Below, in pieces: positions 1-8,170 of a stretch of 36,849 bases of DNA; the stretch's first letter is position 1, and every line of letters begins with the position of its first letter. The stretch lies in assembly GCA_949285905.1 (NCBI GenBank), contig CASDZV010000058.1, positions 1 to 36,849 of the forward strand, in the 5' to 3' direction. The notes beneath the pieces are model-generated. The model made no database searches. It was given only the letters and a program-made list of their open reading frames with translations, and was not told the DNA's origin. A program made the position numbers and the translations under genes. Origin of the DNA: an uncultured Spirochaetales bacterium. GTDB lineage: Bacteria; Spirochaetota; Spirochaetia; Sphaerochaetales; Sphaerochaetaceae.

Positions 1-2
1 AA

Positions 3-31
3 AAATCCTCTTTTGCACCGTGGATATGAAA
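3..31. repeat. Left terminal inverted repeat of IS1595-type element
   Basis: Pairs with 1174-1202 over 29 bp with one mismatch. The core TTTTGCACCGTGGATATGAA is identical in both copies. The true outer boundary could lie a base or two further out, because the window begins here. Confidence 0.85.
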
Positions 32-151
32 TCTTGAACAAAAAAGCCAAAAACAGGTACATTGAGAGCACCTAAATAAACGTGGATGGAAGGGCCATTA
101 GGTGATGTGGTAGTCCCGGCCCTGAAATCCGCCTTTATGAGGACTACCACA

Positions 152-1156
152 ATGCCAAATCGCAACTATGAGTCCAGGAAGGCTACTCCCTGGACAAACG
201 AAGAGAACGCAAGCGGTCTTGAGAGATTCATAGACCGGTGCAACCGGGCCAACTACGAGAGGAGACACCCCGCAGTGAAGGGGTCTGATGAGATTGCCTT
301 CCTCAATTCCCGCACGCCTGTCAAATGCCCGCACTGCGGCAGTGATGGGTTTGTCAGGCGCGGTCTGACCGGAACCGGCTTGCAAAGATACATGTGCAAG
401 GAATGCGATAAGACCTTTACGGCCATCACTGGAACCATCTTCGATCAGAGGAAGATTCCGATGACAGAGTGGATAGATTTCCTACTCTCCATCATGGGCT
501 ATGGCAGTTTTCACCTCACGTCCAGAAATAACAAGAATTCAGCTACAACCACGAAATACTGGCTTGAAAAGGTGTTTTTGCTTCTGAGGCACAGGCAGGA
601 AGGCATCGTGCTTAAAGGTAGGGTCTATCTGGATGAGACATACATGCCAGTGAAAGGAAGTGATGCTAGAAGGCTGCCTGACGGCTCTTTTCCGAGAGGG
701 CTTTCCCGGAACAAGATCTGCATCACGGTCGCCTGTGACGGAAACAATGTCGTCTGTATGGCAGAGGGTTTGGGAAAGCCATCCAGGAAAAGGACGTTGG
801 AAGCAATGACCAGGCACATTGAACCCGGATCCGTATTGGTTCATGACGGCGATAACTCCCACAACGCGCTCGTCGAAGCCCTTGCGCTGGAGAACGAAGT
901 CTATACAACGGCACAGACAAAGGGTTTGAAAGATAAAGACAATCCCTTGCAGCCTGTGAATAGACAGCATGCCCTGCTGAAGCGGTTTCTCAGAACTCAT
1001 TCTGGCTTCAGCAGGGATGAAATTCAGGACTATTTGAACTTGTACAGCTTCATCTCCTCAGAACCAATGGATAGATTTGAAAAGATCAAGATTCTGCTGG
1101 AATTGGCACTAAGCGAACCAATTTTACTGCGTTTTAGGGCTTTATATGGCAAATAA
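152..1156 (+). CDS. IS1595-family transposase
   Basis: DDE-type transposase. Numbering from this start (334 aa): zinc-ribbon cysteines CPHC at about 59-62 and CKEC at 82-85, then the catalytic core with D161 in LDETYMP, D232 in VHDGDNSH, and the third-residue region PVNRQHALLKRFL near 270, typical of IS1595 (DDN/H variants). I prefer ATG 152 because GAGGA lies about 9 bases upstream. The frame is open to an ATG at 86 (356 aa), but that start has no ribosome site and would add residues without family features. The gene fills the element between its terminal repeats. An intact reading frame with all motifs suggests a functional protein. Confidence 0.88.
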   Translation: MPNRNYESRKATPWTNEENASGLERFIDRCNRANYERRHPAVKGSDEIAFLNSRTPVKCPHCGSDGFVRRGLTGTGLQRYMCKECDKTFTAITGTIFDQRKIPMTEWIDFLLSIMGYGSFHLTSRNNKNSATTTKYWLEKVFLLLRHRQEGIVLKGRVYLDETYMPVKGSDARRLPDGSFPRGLSRNKICITVACDGNNVVCMAEGLGKPSRKRTLEAMTRHIEPGSVLVHDGDNSHNALVEALALENEVYTTAQTKGLKDKDNPLQPVNRQHALLKRFLRTHSGFSRDEIQDYLNLYSFISSEPMDRFEKIKILLELALSEPILLRFRALYGK

Positions 1157-1173
1157 AACGCTTTTTCGCTGTT

Positions 1174-1202
1174 TTTCATATCCACGGTGCAAAAAAGGAT
1201 TT
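1174..1202. repeat. Right terminal inverted repeat of IS1595-type element
   Basis: Reverse complement of 3-31 with a single mismatch. It begins 17 bp after the transposase stop codon and ends within 25 bp of the hairpin that marks the left end of the neighbouring tnpB element. Confidence 0.85.
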
Positions 1203-1224
1203 TATCAGAAAAAAAGCGAGAAGA

Positions 1225-1254
1225 CTCCATCCTCTGCAGGGTGGAGATGAATCG
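1225..1254 (+). repeat. Left-end hairpin and conserved 15-mer upstream of tnpB
   Basis: CTCCATCC (1225-1232) pairs with GGGTGGAG (1239-1246) across a 6-base loop: an 8-bp stem with one G:T pair. The stem runs into GGTGGAGATGAATCG (1240-1254). The same 15-mer, preceded by GACTCCA and a shorter hairpin, lies at 36690-36730 upstream of the other tnpB. Such imperfect palindromes near the ends are what TnpA-type HUH transposases recognise in IS200/IS605 elements. Confidence 0.6.
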
Positions 1255-1300
1255 CTATGGATGTATTCCCATGTGGGAGGCTTCTATGAGACAATGAATC

Positions 1301-2650
1301 ATGACAGTAGAAGCCCGTACGCTGAAGAACGAAGCAATCAAGAATGCAGGGAAGACAACCAGAGCACGTCATTCCCTGATGCGGCCTATTGTCATTGAGC
1401 TTAAGCTCGATCTGAAGTGCCTTAATAAGGAAGAAAGGCATGCTCTCGAAATGTATTTCGTCGAGGGGAAGTGGCTGAAGAATTATCTTCTCGCCCTCCC
1501 AAGCGAGGAGTTCAAGTCATTCGATACACGTACCCGTGATATCTATTCCCTAGACAGGGATAAGAACAAGGTGCCGAGGCACCTCGAGATGCCGGCAAAG
1601 CTTATCCAGTCCGTATACCAGCAGATAAAGCATGATATGAAATCGCTTGCTACCAAGCGGAAGAAGACAGGAAAGAAGAACGGGAAGCTGAAGTTCATAT
1701 CAGACTATACAACGTTCGACCTCAATCAGTACAATAACACGCATTGGATATGCTACGGGCCTGATGGGGATAAGAACGGGAAATACAAGAACACTATCCA
1801 TATTGCAGGTATCAAGCGCCCTACCCGTACATTCGGGATGGAACAGATTCCTGCAAGTGCCGAGCCTGCCAATGCAAAGCTAATCAGGAAGCCATCCGGC
1901 ATCTATGTCCATCTGACATGTTATCTTCCCGCCGCAAGTTCAGTAGCAGTTGAAGCTGAAAAGGATGAAGTGGATAGGCTTCTCGAGGCTATCGGTACGG
2001 ATCTGGGCATCAAGACAACAATAACGGCTTCCGATGGAAGGAAGTATGACATATCAATCCGAGAAACGGAGCGCTTGAAGGGGCTTCAGAGAAAGCTTGC
2101 CCGTCAGATAAAAGGCTCCAAGGGCTGGTATGCCACACGGGAACTCATCCGGAGGGAGTACGAGAAAATCACGAATCGCAGGAAGGACAAGGCGAACAAG
2201 GTGTTCCATGATATTGCCGAAGGCCAGGATGTGCTCGTCATCCAGGATGATAATATCCAGGGATGGCATAAGGGCCTTTTTGGCAAGCAGGTGCAGAACT
2301 CATGCCTAGGAACGCTTAAATCGAAATTCAAGGCGGATCCGAGGACAGTCGTGATAAGCAGATGGTTCCCATCTACGGCTGTTTGTCCGATATGTGGGCA
2401 TAAGCATGACGGCATGACGCTTGGAGTCGAGGAATTCGTCTGTCCGGTCTGTGGATACACAGAAGAACGCGATACGAAAGGCGCAATAACAACGCTCCTT
2501 GCTGGAGAGATTGAGTATTCCAGCACGCATACGGAACGCATGCGTACTCCGGTGGAGCTGACGTCAGACTTTCAGCGCTTCTATGAGGCCTGGAAGCAGT
2601 TGGCGCTGAAACCGGAAGCCCCATCTTCTTCTGGCATAATTAGCCAGTAA
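1301..2650 (+). CDS. tnpB: TnpB family RNA-guided endonuclease (altered RuvC-II motif)
   Basis: A 449-aa OrfB/TnpB protein. RuvC-I aspartate D234 sits in GTDLGIKTT. The bridging region LFGKQVQNSCLGTLKSKF is at 326-343. Zinc-finger cysteines are C362/C365 (CPICG) and C381/C384 (CPVCG), and RuvC-III D391 lies in EERDTKGA. The RuvC-II segment reads VIQDDNIQGW (313-322): where common TnpB proteins have glutamate (IEDLNV-like), this one has Q315 followed by D316 and D317. Either a subfamily uses a shifted acidic residue or cleavage is impaired. ATG 1301 follows AATC as in the second tnpB; ATG 1379 is an alternative. In TnpB systems an omega RNA from the 3' end guides DNA cleavage at the element's former site. 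Confidence 0.85.
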   Translation: MTVEARTLKNEAIKNAGKTTRARHSLMRPIVIELKLDLKCLNKEERHALEMYFVEGKWLKNYLLALPSEEFKSFDTRTRDIYSLDRDKNKVPRHLEMPAKLIQSVYQQIKHDMKSLATKRKKTGKKNGKLKFISDYTTFDLNQYNNTHWICYGPDGDKNGKYKNTIHIAGIKRPTRTFGMEQIPASAEPANAKLIRKPSGIYVHLTCYLPAASSVAVEAEKDEVDRLLEAIGTDLGIKTTITASDGRKYDISIRETERLKGLQRKLARQIKGSKGWYATRELIRREYEKITNRRKDKANKVFHDIAEGQDVLVIQDDNIQGWHKGLFGKQVQNSCLGTLKSKFKADPRTVVISRWFPSTAVCPICGHKHDGMTLGVEEFVCPVCGYTEERDTKGAITTLLAGEIEYSSTHTERMRTPVELTSDFQRFYEAWKQLALKPEAPSSSGIISQ

Positions 2651-2923
2651 GATGTGGTAGTTCACTTCGGCAAAAGATACATCAGATGGATTCTCAAGCT
2701 GCGCTGGAGAGACAAGGAAGTACTTTTCATATACCATCTGCCCTTCCTCATTGATGAAAAGATAATCATCCTCTGATGTGTCAATGGCCATCGAAAGAGT
2801 CGACGAGAGCTCCTGTTCCACAATCCTGAACTCTCCATCAGTAACACCAATGTCACTACCAGAGAAACTCAACGTGTCCTCAGCAATAAGTAAAAAATCA
2901 CCGCTGGAGCAAACCAGCGGCAA
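2651..2923 (-). pseudogene. Remnant of a secreted/lipoprotein-like gene cut by the tnpB element
   Basis: An open minus-strand frame enters here and continues antisense into tnpB, so only about 90 codons are original. Its C-terminal part, VYEKYFLVSPAQLENPSDVSF, resembles VYEEFFLLDTSTIPSPENVAF in the lipoprotein gene at 25252-26556, with 8 of 21 identical plus conservative changes. A DIG tripeptide and a VY/LFIN-like stretch precede both. I infer a paralogue that lost its N-terminus and had its C-terminus cut by the insertion. No proper start is visible: a Shine-Dalgarno-like AAGGAGG (2925-2931) is followed after one base by TTG, and a terminator-like hairpin occupies the supposed start. Function unknown. 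Confidence 0.5.
2893..2920 (-). terminator. Terminator-like hairpin on the minus strand
   Basis: Read on the minus strand, CCGCTGG and CCAGCGG form a perfect 7-bp stem over a 6-base loop, followed by TGATTTTTTA. This is a classic intrinsic terminator shape. It lies downstream of the PfoR-like gene and right at the broken start of the remnant gene, so it could end the PfoR transcript or be a former leader attenuator. Confidence 0.55.
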
Positions 2924-3116
2924 ACCTCCTTGTTCCCATTTAAATCATGAGAGCCGTCCAGGAATTTGCTGGGTCTCTCAAATTCCCTTCACTGCATGCA
3001 TTGTCGCACGTAATTGAGGAGAAATCAAATGAAAATCTGTATGTCAAAAGAATATTTTTACAAAAACTTAACACTTTTCTCCATCTTAACTGATCAAAGA
3101 CAGCAAAATATACCGA
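2924..3116. other. Intergenic region downstream of the PfoR-like gene
   Basis: About 190 bases without a credible gene. On the minus strand an imperfect hairpin lies at 2946-2978 (TGAGAG pairs with CTCTCA, CCAG with CTGG), and a weak CTGATC/GATCAG pair lies just after the PfoR stop. No tRNA or known riboswitch was recognised. Confidence 0.4.
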
Positions 3117-4139
3117 TCAGACAGGCAGAAGCAGATCATCTTCACGTATCAATCCTTTCTTCCTCATCGGAATAGCAATAAGGACAGTCAGAATAGCCGG
3201 TAATATGAAATGGACAATCAGAATAGCCGGAAGACTGCTTATGCCCATGACGGCAACTGCATTGAACTGCCCCACCAGACCACTTGTACCCATTCCGGCT
3301 CCAGCTGCATTGTTTGCCATTTTGAATATACATGTTGATACCGGTCCGGTAATGGCTGATGCAAGTGTGGGAGGTATCCAGATTTTCCAGTTCTTCCATA
3401 TATTCGGTATCTGCAGCATAGATGTGCCCAGACCCTGGCTTATAAGACCACCAAACCCGTTTTCCCGATAGCTCATGACAGCGAAACCAATCATCTGTGC
3501 ACAGCATCCTGCACAGGCTGCTCCTGCCGCTAGACCCGAAAGACCAAGAGAAATGCAGATTGCCGCAGAGCTGATAGGAAGCGTCAGTACCATACCGACA
3601 ACAACAGATACAAGAATCCCCATCGGCAGCGGATAGAGCGTTGTGAGATGATTGATGAATGCACCGAGTGCGTTCATTAAAGCAGATACAGCAGGAGATA
3701 CCAGCAGACCGACAATACCACCTGCAAGAATCGTAACAAACGGGACAACGATTATATCAGCCTTTGTCTTCCCTGTGACTGCTTTACCTGCAAGGGCAGC
3801 TGCAAGAGCGGCTATGCAAGCACCAAGCGGTTCTCCGCTTGCTATACTGATAACGCCTTCTGCTGCGGTTATTGCACCTCCCCCGATTGTTCCTGCTGTG
3901 GCAGATGCAAAAAGTGCCAGCCCTCTTACGCCAATGGAGCTTGCGACTCCTATACCGATTGCAGGGCATGTGAGACACTGAGCAATCTGCCCGAATGATG
4001 AAAGCCAGTCCAGCCCGGTATATGTACCGATCTGCTTGATGATAAGACCAATGATCAGAGAAGCAAAAAGTCCCTGCGCCATACCATTCAGTATGGATAC
4101 AACATAATCCCCGATGCGTTTTTTATCCATCTCCGGCAT
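3117..4139 (-). CDS. PfoR-like PTS transporter subunit IIC family membrane protein
   Basis: A 340-aa, strongly hydrophobic protein with about nine to ten membrane segments rich in Gly and Ala. It matches the PTS_EIIC_2/PfoR type (COG3641), a stand-alone IIC-like integral membrane protein found in Firmicutes and spirochaetes. Segments such as LFASLIIGLIIKQIG (24-38), the glycine-rich ITAAEGVISIASGEPLGACI stretch and the C-terminal IPMRKKGLIREDD tail fit the family. No IIA or IIB partner is encoded nearby, so sugar phosphorylation cannot be assumed, and PfoR itself is only loosely linked to toxin regulation. The start ATG 4139 is preceded by GGAGTGGAATA. It stands alone, 131 bases from the nucleotidase gene on the same strand. 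Confidence 0.75.
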   Translation of the reverse strand: MPEMDKKRIGDYVVSILNGMAQGLFASLIIGLIIKQIGTYTGLDWLSSFGQIAQCLTCPAIGIGVASSIGVRGLALFASATAGTIGGGAITAAEGVISIASGEPLGACIAALAAALAGKAVTGKTKADIIVVPFVTILAGGIVGLLVSPAVSALMNALGAFINHLTTLYPLPMGILVSVVVGMVLTLPISSAAICISLGLSGLAAGAACAGCCAQMIGFAVMSYRENGFGGLISQGLGTSMLQIPNIWKNWKIWIPPTLASAITGPVSTCIFKMANNAAGAGMGTSGLVGQFNAVAVMGISSLPAILIVHFILPAILTVLIAIPMRKKGLIREDDLLLPV

Positions 4140-4270
4140 TATTCCACTCCAAAATACAATGTCTGATTATTTCTGGATAGCAGGACGACGCGATACTGTA
4201 TCAGCAGAGCGAAGGCTTCCAACTGGCTGGATTATCATAAAAAAGCAGTAAAAGGTCAACGTTCAGGGCA

Positions 4271-5755
4271 TCAGATTATCACAAGGAAATCTGTCTTCTC
4301 TGGAACCTTGATTACCTCTGCTTTCTCGAAGCGCTCAATAAGGAGGTCCTGTACATCCTGGCTATAACGCTCAAGGACTTTCGCCTTTCTGTAAACACCA
4401 TAGCCTCCTGTTCCTGTGGCCCTGTAACTATTGAGCACAATCGTTAGCTTATAATCAGGGTCAGCCAGAAGATCCACAGAACCGAGCATCAGGCGCACAA
4501 CGCGCTTTCCGAGAGGTTTCCTGATATCAAAAGAATATGAGATACCACGGAAGAAATCATAGTTGTAATGTTCTTCTTTCGGGATGATGAATCTGTCACT
4601 GATCCTCACCTTCCCCTCTTCGATATCAAAATAGCTGGCAGCACGCTCTGCAGCCTCCCGGAGCATTTCCCCTGTTATCTCAAGTTTCAGCAGCGTATTG
4701 GCAAATGGATAAGAAGCAAGGAGAGAACCAAGAGTGACAACAGGACCAAGTGAAACAGGATCATTGAAAAGCGAAAGCGCAGAGACATCTGCTCCTGAGA
4801 ATTCCAGTTGCACATCGTTGAAGAAATCTGCAAGAGAGGAACCATGTACAGCACTTGCAAGCTTCGATTCATCGAGAAGTCTTCCATCAATATTGCCAAT
4901 TGGCAAGGAAAGCGATGAAAGGACTGCCTTCTCTGTATTATCCGGCATTGTCTGGAATTCCTTTTTCAAAGGACCTGAAGCATCTGCATTGATTATCTCC
5001 GCATCGATTATGCCGTCCCAGGAGAATGCAAGGTGAGCGCAATGCATTGCTTTCGACCCCGTCTGCAGCACAAGCGTACGACCGATATACTTCGGCTCAA
5101 TAAGAGCATGCTGATGCGCTGTAAGGAGGACATCAAAACCGAGATCAACAAGCTCTGAGCCTCTGTTTTCCCTGACAGTCCCCTCTTCTTCACCAAATCC
5201 GCCATGATAGATGCAGACTGTGAAATCAGGGTTTGTCTTAAGGCCTTCTTCCAACGCCATTCTTGCCGCCGCTACACAATCTGTGACTTTCAACCCCTCA
5301 AGATGCTCTTTGCTCTCCCAGATATTCACATAGTCAGTGACAATGCCTACAAAGAGCAGTTTCATACCATCATCACATCTTTTAAGGACATAAGGTCTGA
5401 GCCCCAGCTCACCACGCTCATCGACAATGTTGGCAGCTATCTTATCTGCATTCAGCTCTGAGAGAAAATCCCGGAGTGTATCATAACCGAAATTGAAATC
5501 ATGATTACCAGGCACATATATGGAAAGACCGGCCCTGTTGAATGCCTCTGCCGCTGTGAATGGCCTGAGAGTGTTCTTCATCTCGTACCGTACCAGAGGA
5601 GAGCCCTGGAGAACATCGCCGCCATCGGCGATGACAGCACCATCGCGAAAGCACGAAGACAGGGCCATATAACCCATATTCTTCTTGCCGGAGGAAATGT
5701 AATCCGTCGGATAAACATAAGAGTGCGTATCACTGGTAAAATACAAATCGGCCAT
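4271..5755 (-). CDS. 5'-nucleotidase/2',3'-cyclic phosphodiesterase-type metallophosphatase, cytoplasmic
   Basis: A 494-aa protein of the UshA/YunD family with an N-terminal calcineurin-like domain and a C-terminal 5_nucleotid_C domain. Metal motifs: SDTHSYVYP (D8, H10), ADGGDVLQGS (GD), PGNHDFNFG, YHGG and TAHQHA. The C-terminal half carries the substrate-binding part, including NSYRATGTGGYG near the end. There is no signal peptide, unlike periplasmic UshA, so it should act on intracellular nucleotides or nucleotide sugars. Its start lies 1 bp after the upstream phnE stop codon, so it is the last gene of the phn-like operon. The coupling suggests phosphorus or nucleotide salvage, but the natural substrate cannot be read from sequence. 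Confidence 0.85.
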   Translation of the reverse strand: MADLYFTSDTHSYVYPTDYISSGKKNMGYMALSSCFRDGAVIADGGDVLQGSPLVRYEMKNTLRPFTAAEAFNRAGLSIYVPGNHDFNFGYDTLRDFLSELNADKIAANIVDERGELGLRPYVLKRCDDGMKLLFVGIVTDYVNIWESKEHLEGLKVTDCVAAARMALEEGLKTNPDFTVCIYHGGFGEEEGTVRENRGSELVDLGFDVLLTAHQHALIEPKYIGRTLVLQTGSKAMHCAHLAFSWDGIIDAEIINADASGPLKKEFQTMPDNTEKAVLSSLSLPIGNIDGRLLDESKLASAVHGSSLADFFNDVQLEFSGADVSALSLFNDPVSLGPVVTLGSLLASYPFANTLLKLEITGEMLREAAERAASYFDIEEGKVRISDRFIIPKEEHYNYDFFRGISYSFDIRKPLGKRVVRLMLGSVDLLADPDYKLTIVLNSYRATGTGGYGVYRKAKVLERYSQDVQDLLIERFEKAEVIKVPEKTDFLVII

Positions 5756-5756
5756 T

Positions 5757-6575
5757 TTATCCTCTCATCAGAGCGTTGCGGAGTTTTGATGAGCACCACT
5801 CCACAATAAGAACGAGGATGACAAGTCCGAGAAGAATGGCACCGACATCGTTCCAGCGGTATGAATTCATCGCGAAAATCAGAGGTGCGCCAATTCCGCC
5901 TGCTCCGACAATTCCAAGGACAGTTGCATCCCTGAGATTCATGTCAAAACGGTAAATCAGCGTCGATGTAAACGATGGCATCAGCTGAGGGATGATACCA
6001 TATCGCATCTTGTCAAATGTTGTACACCCCGCAGCAGACAGCGACTCCAGAATCCCCCTGTCCAGATCCTCTATCGTCTCGATGAACATCTTCGAGAGCA
6101 TGCCGATTGAGCATACAGACATTGTAAGAAGACCAGCAAAAGCACCTGGGCCTGTAACCATGATGAACATCAGACCATAGACAAATGACGGAATCGTCCT
6201 GATAGCCATGACAAGAACACGGAAAACAACAGCAACCGGTTTTGGGACAATGTTCCCAGCTCCCAGAAATGCCATCGGTATCGATATGACAGCGCCTACA
6301 AGCGTGCCGAGAAATGCGATGCACATCGTTTCCAGAAGAAGATATGGCACCCCATTTTTCTGCAGCGTGAAAAGAATATCTGTAGTTGGATGGAGAATGC
6401 CGAGAATAATGCCCTTTGCTACGGAAAGGCCGGAACCTCCTGTGGAATTAGACTCAAGCGCGCTACCTGACCAGGCAATAAGAGAGACTGTGACAAGTGC
6501 AACAATGAGAGTAGCAATCCAGCGCTTCGGCTCTTTTGACAGCGTTTCCGCAGGTGTCAGTTTATATTCCATCAC
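5757..6575 (-). CDS. phnE: Phosphonate-type ABC transporter permease (second PhnE)
   Basis: A 272-aa permease with about six membrane segments, starting near WIATLIVALVTVSLIAW. The cytoplasmic EAA-like loop reads ESLSAAGCTTFDKMRYGIIP, followed by the GIVGAGGIGAPL motif seen in PhnE/MetI-type permeases. It follows the other phnE by 7 bp, and the nucleotidase start is 1 bp past its stop, so translation of this run is probably coupled. The two PhnE proteins would form a heterodimer with PhnC. Homology fixes the transporter class but not the ligand: phosphonate, phosphite, phosphate esters or phosphate are all seen in this family. Confidence 0.88.
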   Translation of the reverse strand: MMEYKLTPAETLSKEPKRWIATLIVALVTVSLIAWSGSALESNSTGGSGLSVAKGIILGILHPTTDILFTLQKNGVPYLLLETMCIAFLGTLVGAVISIPMAFLGAGNIVPKPVAVVFRVLVMAIRTIPSFVYGLMFIMVTGPGAFAGLLTMSVCSIGMLSKMFIETIEDLDRGILESLSAAGCTTFDKMRYGIIPQLMPSFTSTLIYRFDMNLRDATVLGIVGAGGIGAPLIFAMNSYRWNDVGAILLGLVILVLIVEWCSSKLRNALMRG

Positions 6576-6582
6576 ATCCCCC

Positions 6583-7428
6583 TTACGTCAGCTTGCTTCT
6601 GAGCCACGAACTCAGAGACTCAAGGATAACGACAGCTATGAAAAGTGCGATGAGTATCATTCCCACTCTTGGATACTCCCTCCATCCGATCTTCTCATTG
6701 AGAATCAGGCCAAGTCCTCCCGCTCCGACATAACCGAGAATGGAGGCATAGCGGACATTGCCTTCGAAACAGAAAAGTACTGTGGAAAGAAAAGATGGCA
6801 GAACCTGTGGCCAGACTGCATAGCGTATTGATGATAGTCTTCCCATACCCAGTGCTTCCAAAGCTTCATGCGACCCCATATCCACAGTCTCAATCTGCTC
6901 ATAGAGAATCTTGCCGCAGTATGCAAATGTGAATACTGCAATCGCGACCGTTCCTGCCAGAGTGCCAAGACCGAAAACATATGTCGCTATCAGTGCAACA
7001 ACGAGCGTCGGCAGTGTTCTGACAACAGAGAAGAAGAACTTGAAGAAAAGCGTCACGGCCCTGTTCTTCAGGAGATTCTCACTGGAAAGAACTGCAAATG
7101 GGATGCAGAGGACAGCCCCGATAACAGATCCGAGCAGGCTCATCTTGATTGTATCCCAGAGCGGTGTCCAGACCTGTGCCATATAAGCAGTATCTGGAGG
7201 AAACATATCACCGAGCATGACAAAGAAATAGCTCAGACGGCCGAAAAGCGTTGAGATACTGAATCCTGTAATCTCGCCCGATACAACAGTGGCAATGACA
7301 AGAAGAGCAAGAACAAGAGGAAGGCGGGAACGACGTTCACTCACAACCTTGCCATTTGAAAGAGTGTATGAACGTGGCGGGAATATACGGTCATAAATGG
7401 ATGTATCAGACTGTTTCATAGTTCTCAT
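6583..7428 (-). CDS. phnE: Phosphonate-type ABC transporter permease (first PhnE)
   Basis: A 281-aa integral membrane protein. An amino-terminal cytoplasmic stretch (MRTMKQSDTSIYDRIFPPRS) precedes about six membrane spans. The EAA-type loop HEALEALGMGRLSSIRYAVWP and the GYVGAGGLGLIL segment are characteristic of PhnE. The start overlaps the end of phnC by 23 bp (ATG 7428) or 14 bp (ATG 7419); I cannot decide between them. It pairs with the second PhnE downstream. Such a two-permease arrangement (E1/E2) is common in PhnCDE systems outside enterobacteria. Confidence 0.88.
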   Translation of the reverse strand: MRTMKQSDTSIYDRIFPPRSYTLSNGKVVSERRSRLPLVLALLVIATVVSGEITGFSISTLFGRLSYFFVMLGDMFPPDTAYMAQVWTPLWDTIKMSLLGSVIGAVLCIPFAVLSSENLLKNRAVTLFFKFFFSVVRTLPTLVVALIATYVFGLGTLAGTVAIAVFTFAYCGKILYEQIETVDMGSHEALEALGMGRLSSIRYAVWPQVLPSFLSTVLFCFEGNVRYASILGYVGAGGLGLILNEKIGWREYPRVGMILIALFIAVVILESLSSWLRSKLT

Positions 7429-8158
7429 CTCCGTAAATCGAAGCGAGCACAGATTTATCTACTTTCTCAGCAGGTCCATCAAAGACAATCTCTCCTGCCC
7501 GTACGCCAATTACCCTGTCACAATACTCAAGTGCCAGTTCGACATGGTGAATATTGATAATGACAGTTATTCCCATGTTCTTGTTGATATTCCTGAAGTC
7601 ATCCATTACAACCTTTGCTGTCACCGGATCAAGAGCGGCAACAGGCTCATCTGCAAGGATAATCGATGGGTTCTGAGCCAGTGTTCTGGCAAGCGCCACT
7701 CTCTGCTGCTGTCCACCAGAAAGCTGGTCGACCCGCGTATACGCTTTTTCCAGGATACCGACTTTATCAAGAGCTTCCAGAGCTGCTAGCTTTGCACTCT
7801 TCGGGAATATTCCAAGGACACGTCTCCAGAGAGGCAGGTCGGGTACAAAAGCTGTAAGCACATTGCGGATAACACTCGTTCTGGTAACCAGATTGAATGA
7901 CTGGAAAATCATGCCGATGCCACGTCTGAGCTTCCTGAGATCTTTACCAGAAAGTGTCATCACGTCTGTATTATTCACTGTCAGGGTACCTGTCGATATC
8001 GGGTGCATCCTGTTGATTGCCCTGATAAGTGTGGATTTTCCAGCACCGGAAAGCCCTATTACAGCAACAAACTCCCCGTCTGCAATGGAGAGATTCACAT
8101 CCTTCAGTCCGACTGTTCCGTTCGGATATACCTTCGTTACATCTTTGAAAACTATCAT
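7406..8158 (-). CDS. phnC: Phosphonate-type ABC transporter ATP-binding protein
   Basis: A 250-aa ATPase. Walker A GLSGAGKST is at 35-43, the Q-loop at MIFQSFNL (83-90), the signature LSGGQQQR at 146-153, Walker B IILADEP at 166-172, and the switch histidine in NIHHVELAL. The LRRGIGMIFQSFNLV stretch and the gene order binding protein-ATPase-permease-permease support PhnC. It is 45 bp downstream of phnD, with a hairpin in between (8171-8193), and its 3' end overlaps phnE. It should energise import across the inner membrane together with the two PhnE permeases. Confidence 0.9.
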   Translation of the reverse strand: MIVFKDVTKVYPNGTVGLKDVNLSIADGEFVAVIGLSGAGKSTLIRAINRMHPISTGTLTVNNTDVMTLSGKDLRKLRRGIGMIFQSFNLVTRTSVIRNVLTAFVPDLPLWRRVLGIFPKSAKLAALEALDKVGILEKAYTRVDQLSGGQQQRVALARTLAQNPSIILADEPVAALDPVTAKVVMDDFRNINKNMGITVIINIHHVELALEYCDRVIGVRAGEIVFDGPAEKVDKSVLASIYGDENYETV

Positions 8159-8170
8159 CTTAACTCACTT

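Larger units (their letters stand above)
3..1202 (+). mobile_element. IS1595-family insertion sequence, complete
   Basis: A 1200-bp element bounded by inverted repeats at 3-31 and 1174-1202 (29 bp, one mismatch at 10/1195) that encloses one transposase gene. Size, a single ORF with an N-terminal zinc ribbon and a DDE-type core fit IS1595. This family usually makes an 8-bp target duplication, but only two bases lie left of the element in this window, so the duplication cannot be checked. Immediately to the right, within about 20 bp, begins the left end of a tnpB element, so the two mobile elements are side by side or one is inserted into the other's edge. Inverted repeats and ORF are intact, so the copy may still be active. 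Confidence 0.85.
1203..2665 (+). mobile_element. tnpB-only (IS1341-like, IS200/IS605 superfamily) element, approximate ends
   Basis: The element contains a tnpB gene but no tnpA, so it would need a transposase in trans. The left end is inferred from a subterminal hairpin at 1225-1246 and a 15-base motif at 1240-1254, repeated upstream of the second tnpB at 36716-36730. The right end is inferred from the point where a minus-strand coding sequence (2651-2923) loses its similarity to a paralogue, near the bases GATGTGGTAGTTCAC (2651-2665). That short tail also resembles the ends of other tnpB elements. Boundaries are uncertain by tens of bases. The guide-RNA scaffold expected at the 3' end of tnpB should overlap 2550-2665, but I cannot fold it here. 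Confidence 0.6.

Noticed and set aside
2564..2650. Minus-strand extension of the truncated gene into tnpB
   Set aside because: This part is simply antisense to the tnpB C-terminus and shows no similarity to the lipoprotein paralogue, so it is a chimeric tail created by insertion.
2946..2978. Intrinsic terminator at the TGAGAG/CTCTCA hairpin
   Set aside because: The stem is imperfect and no T-run follows on either strand. The better terminator shape is at 2893-2920.
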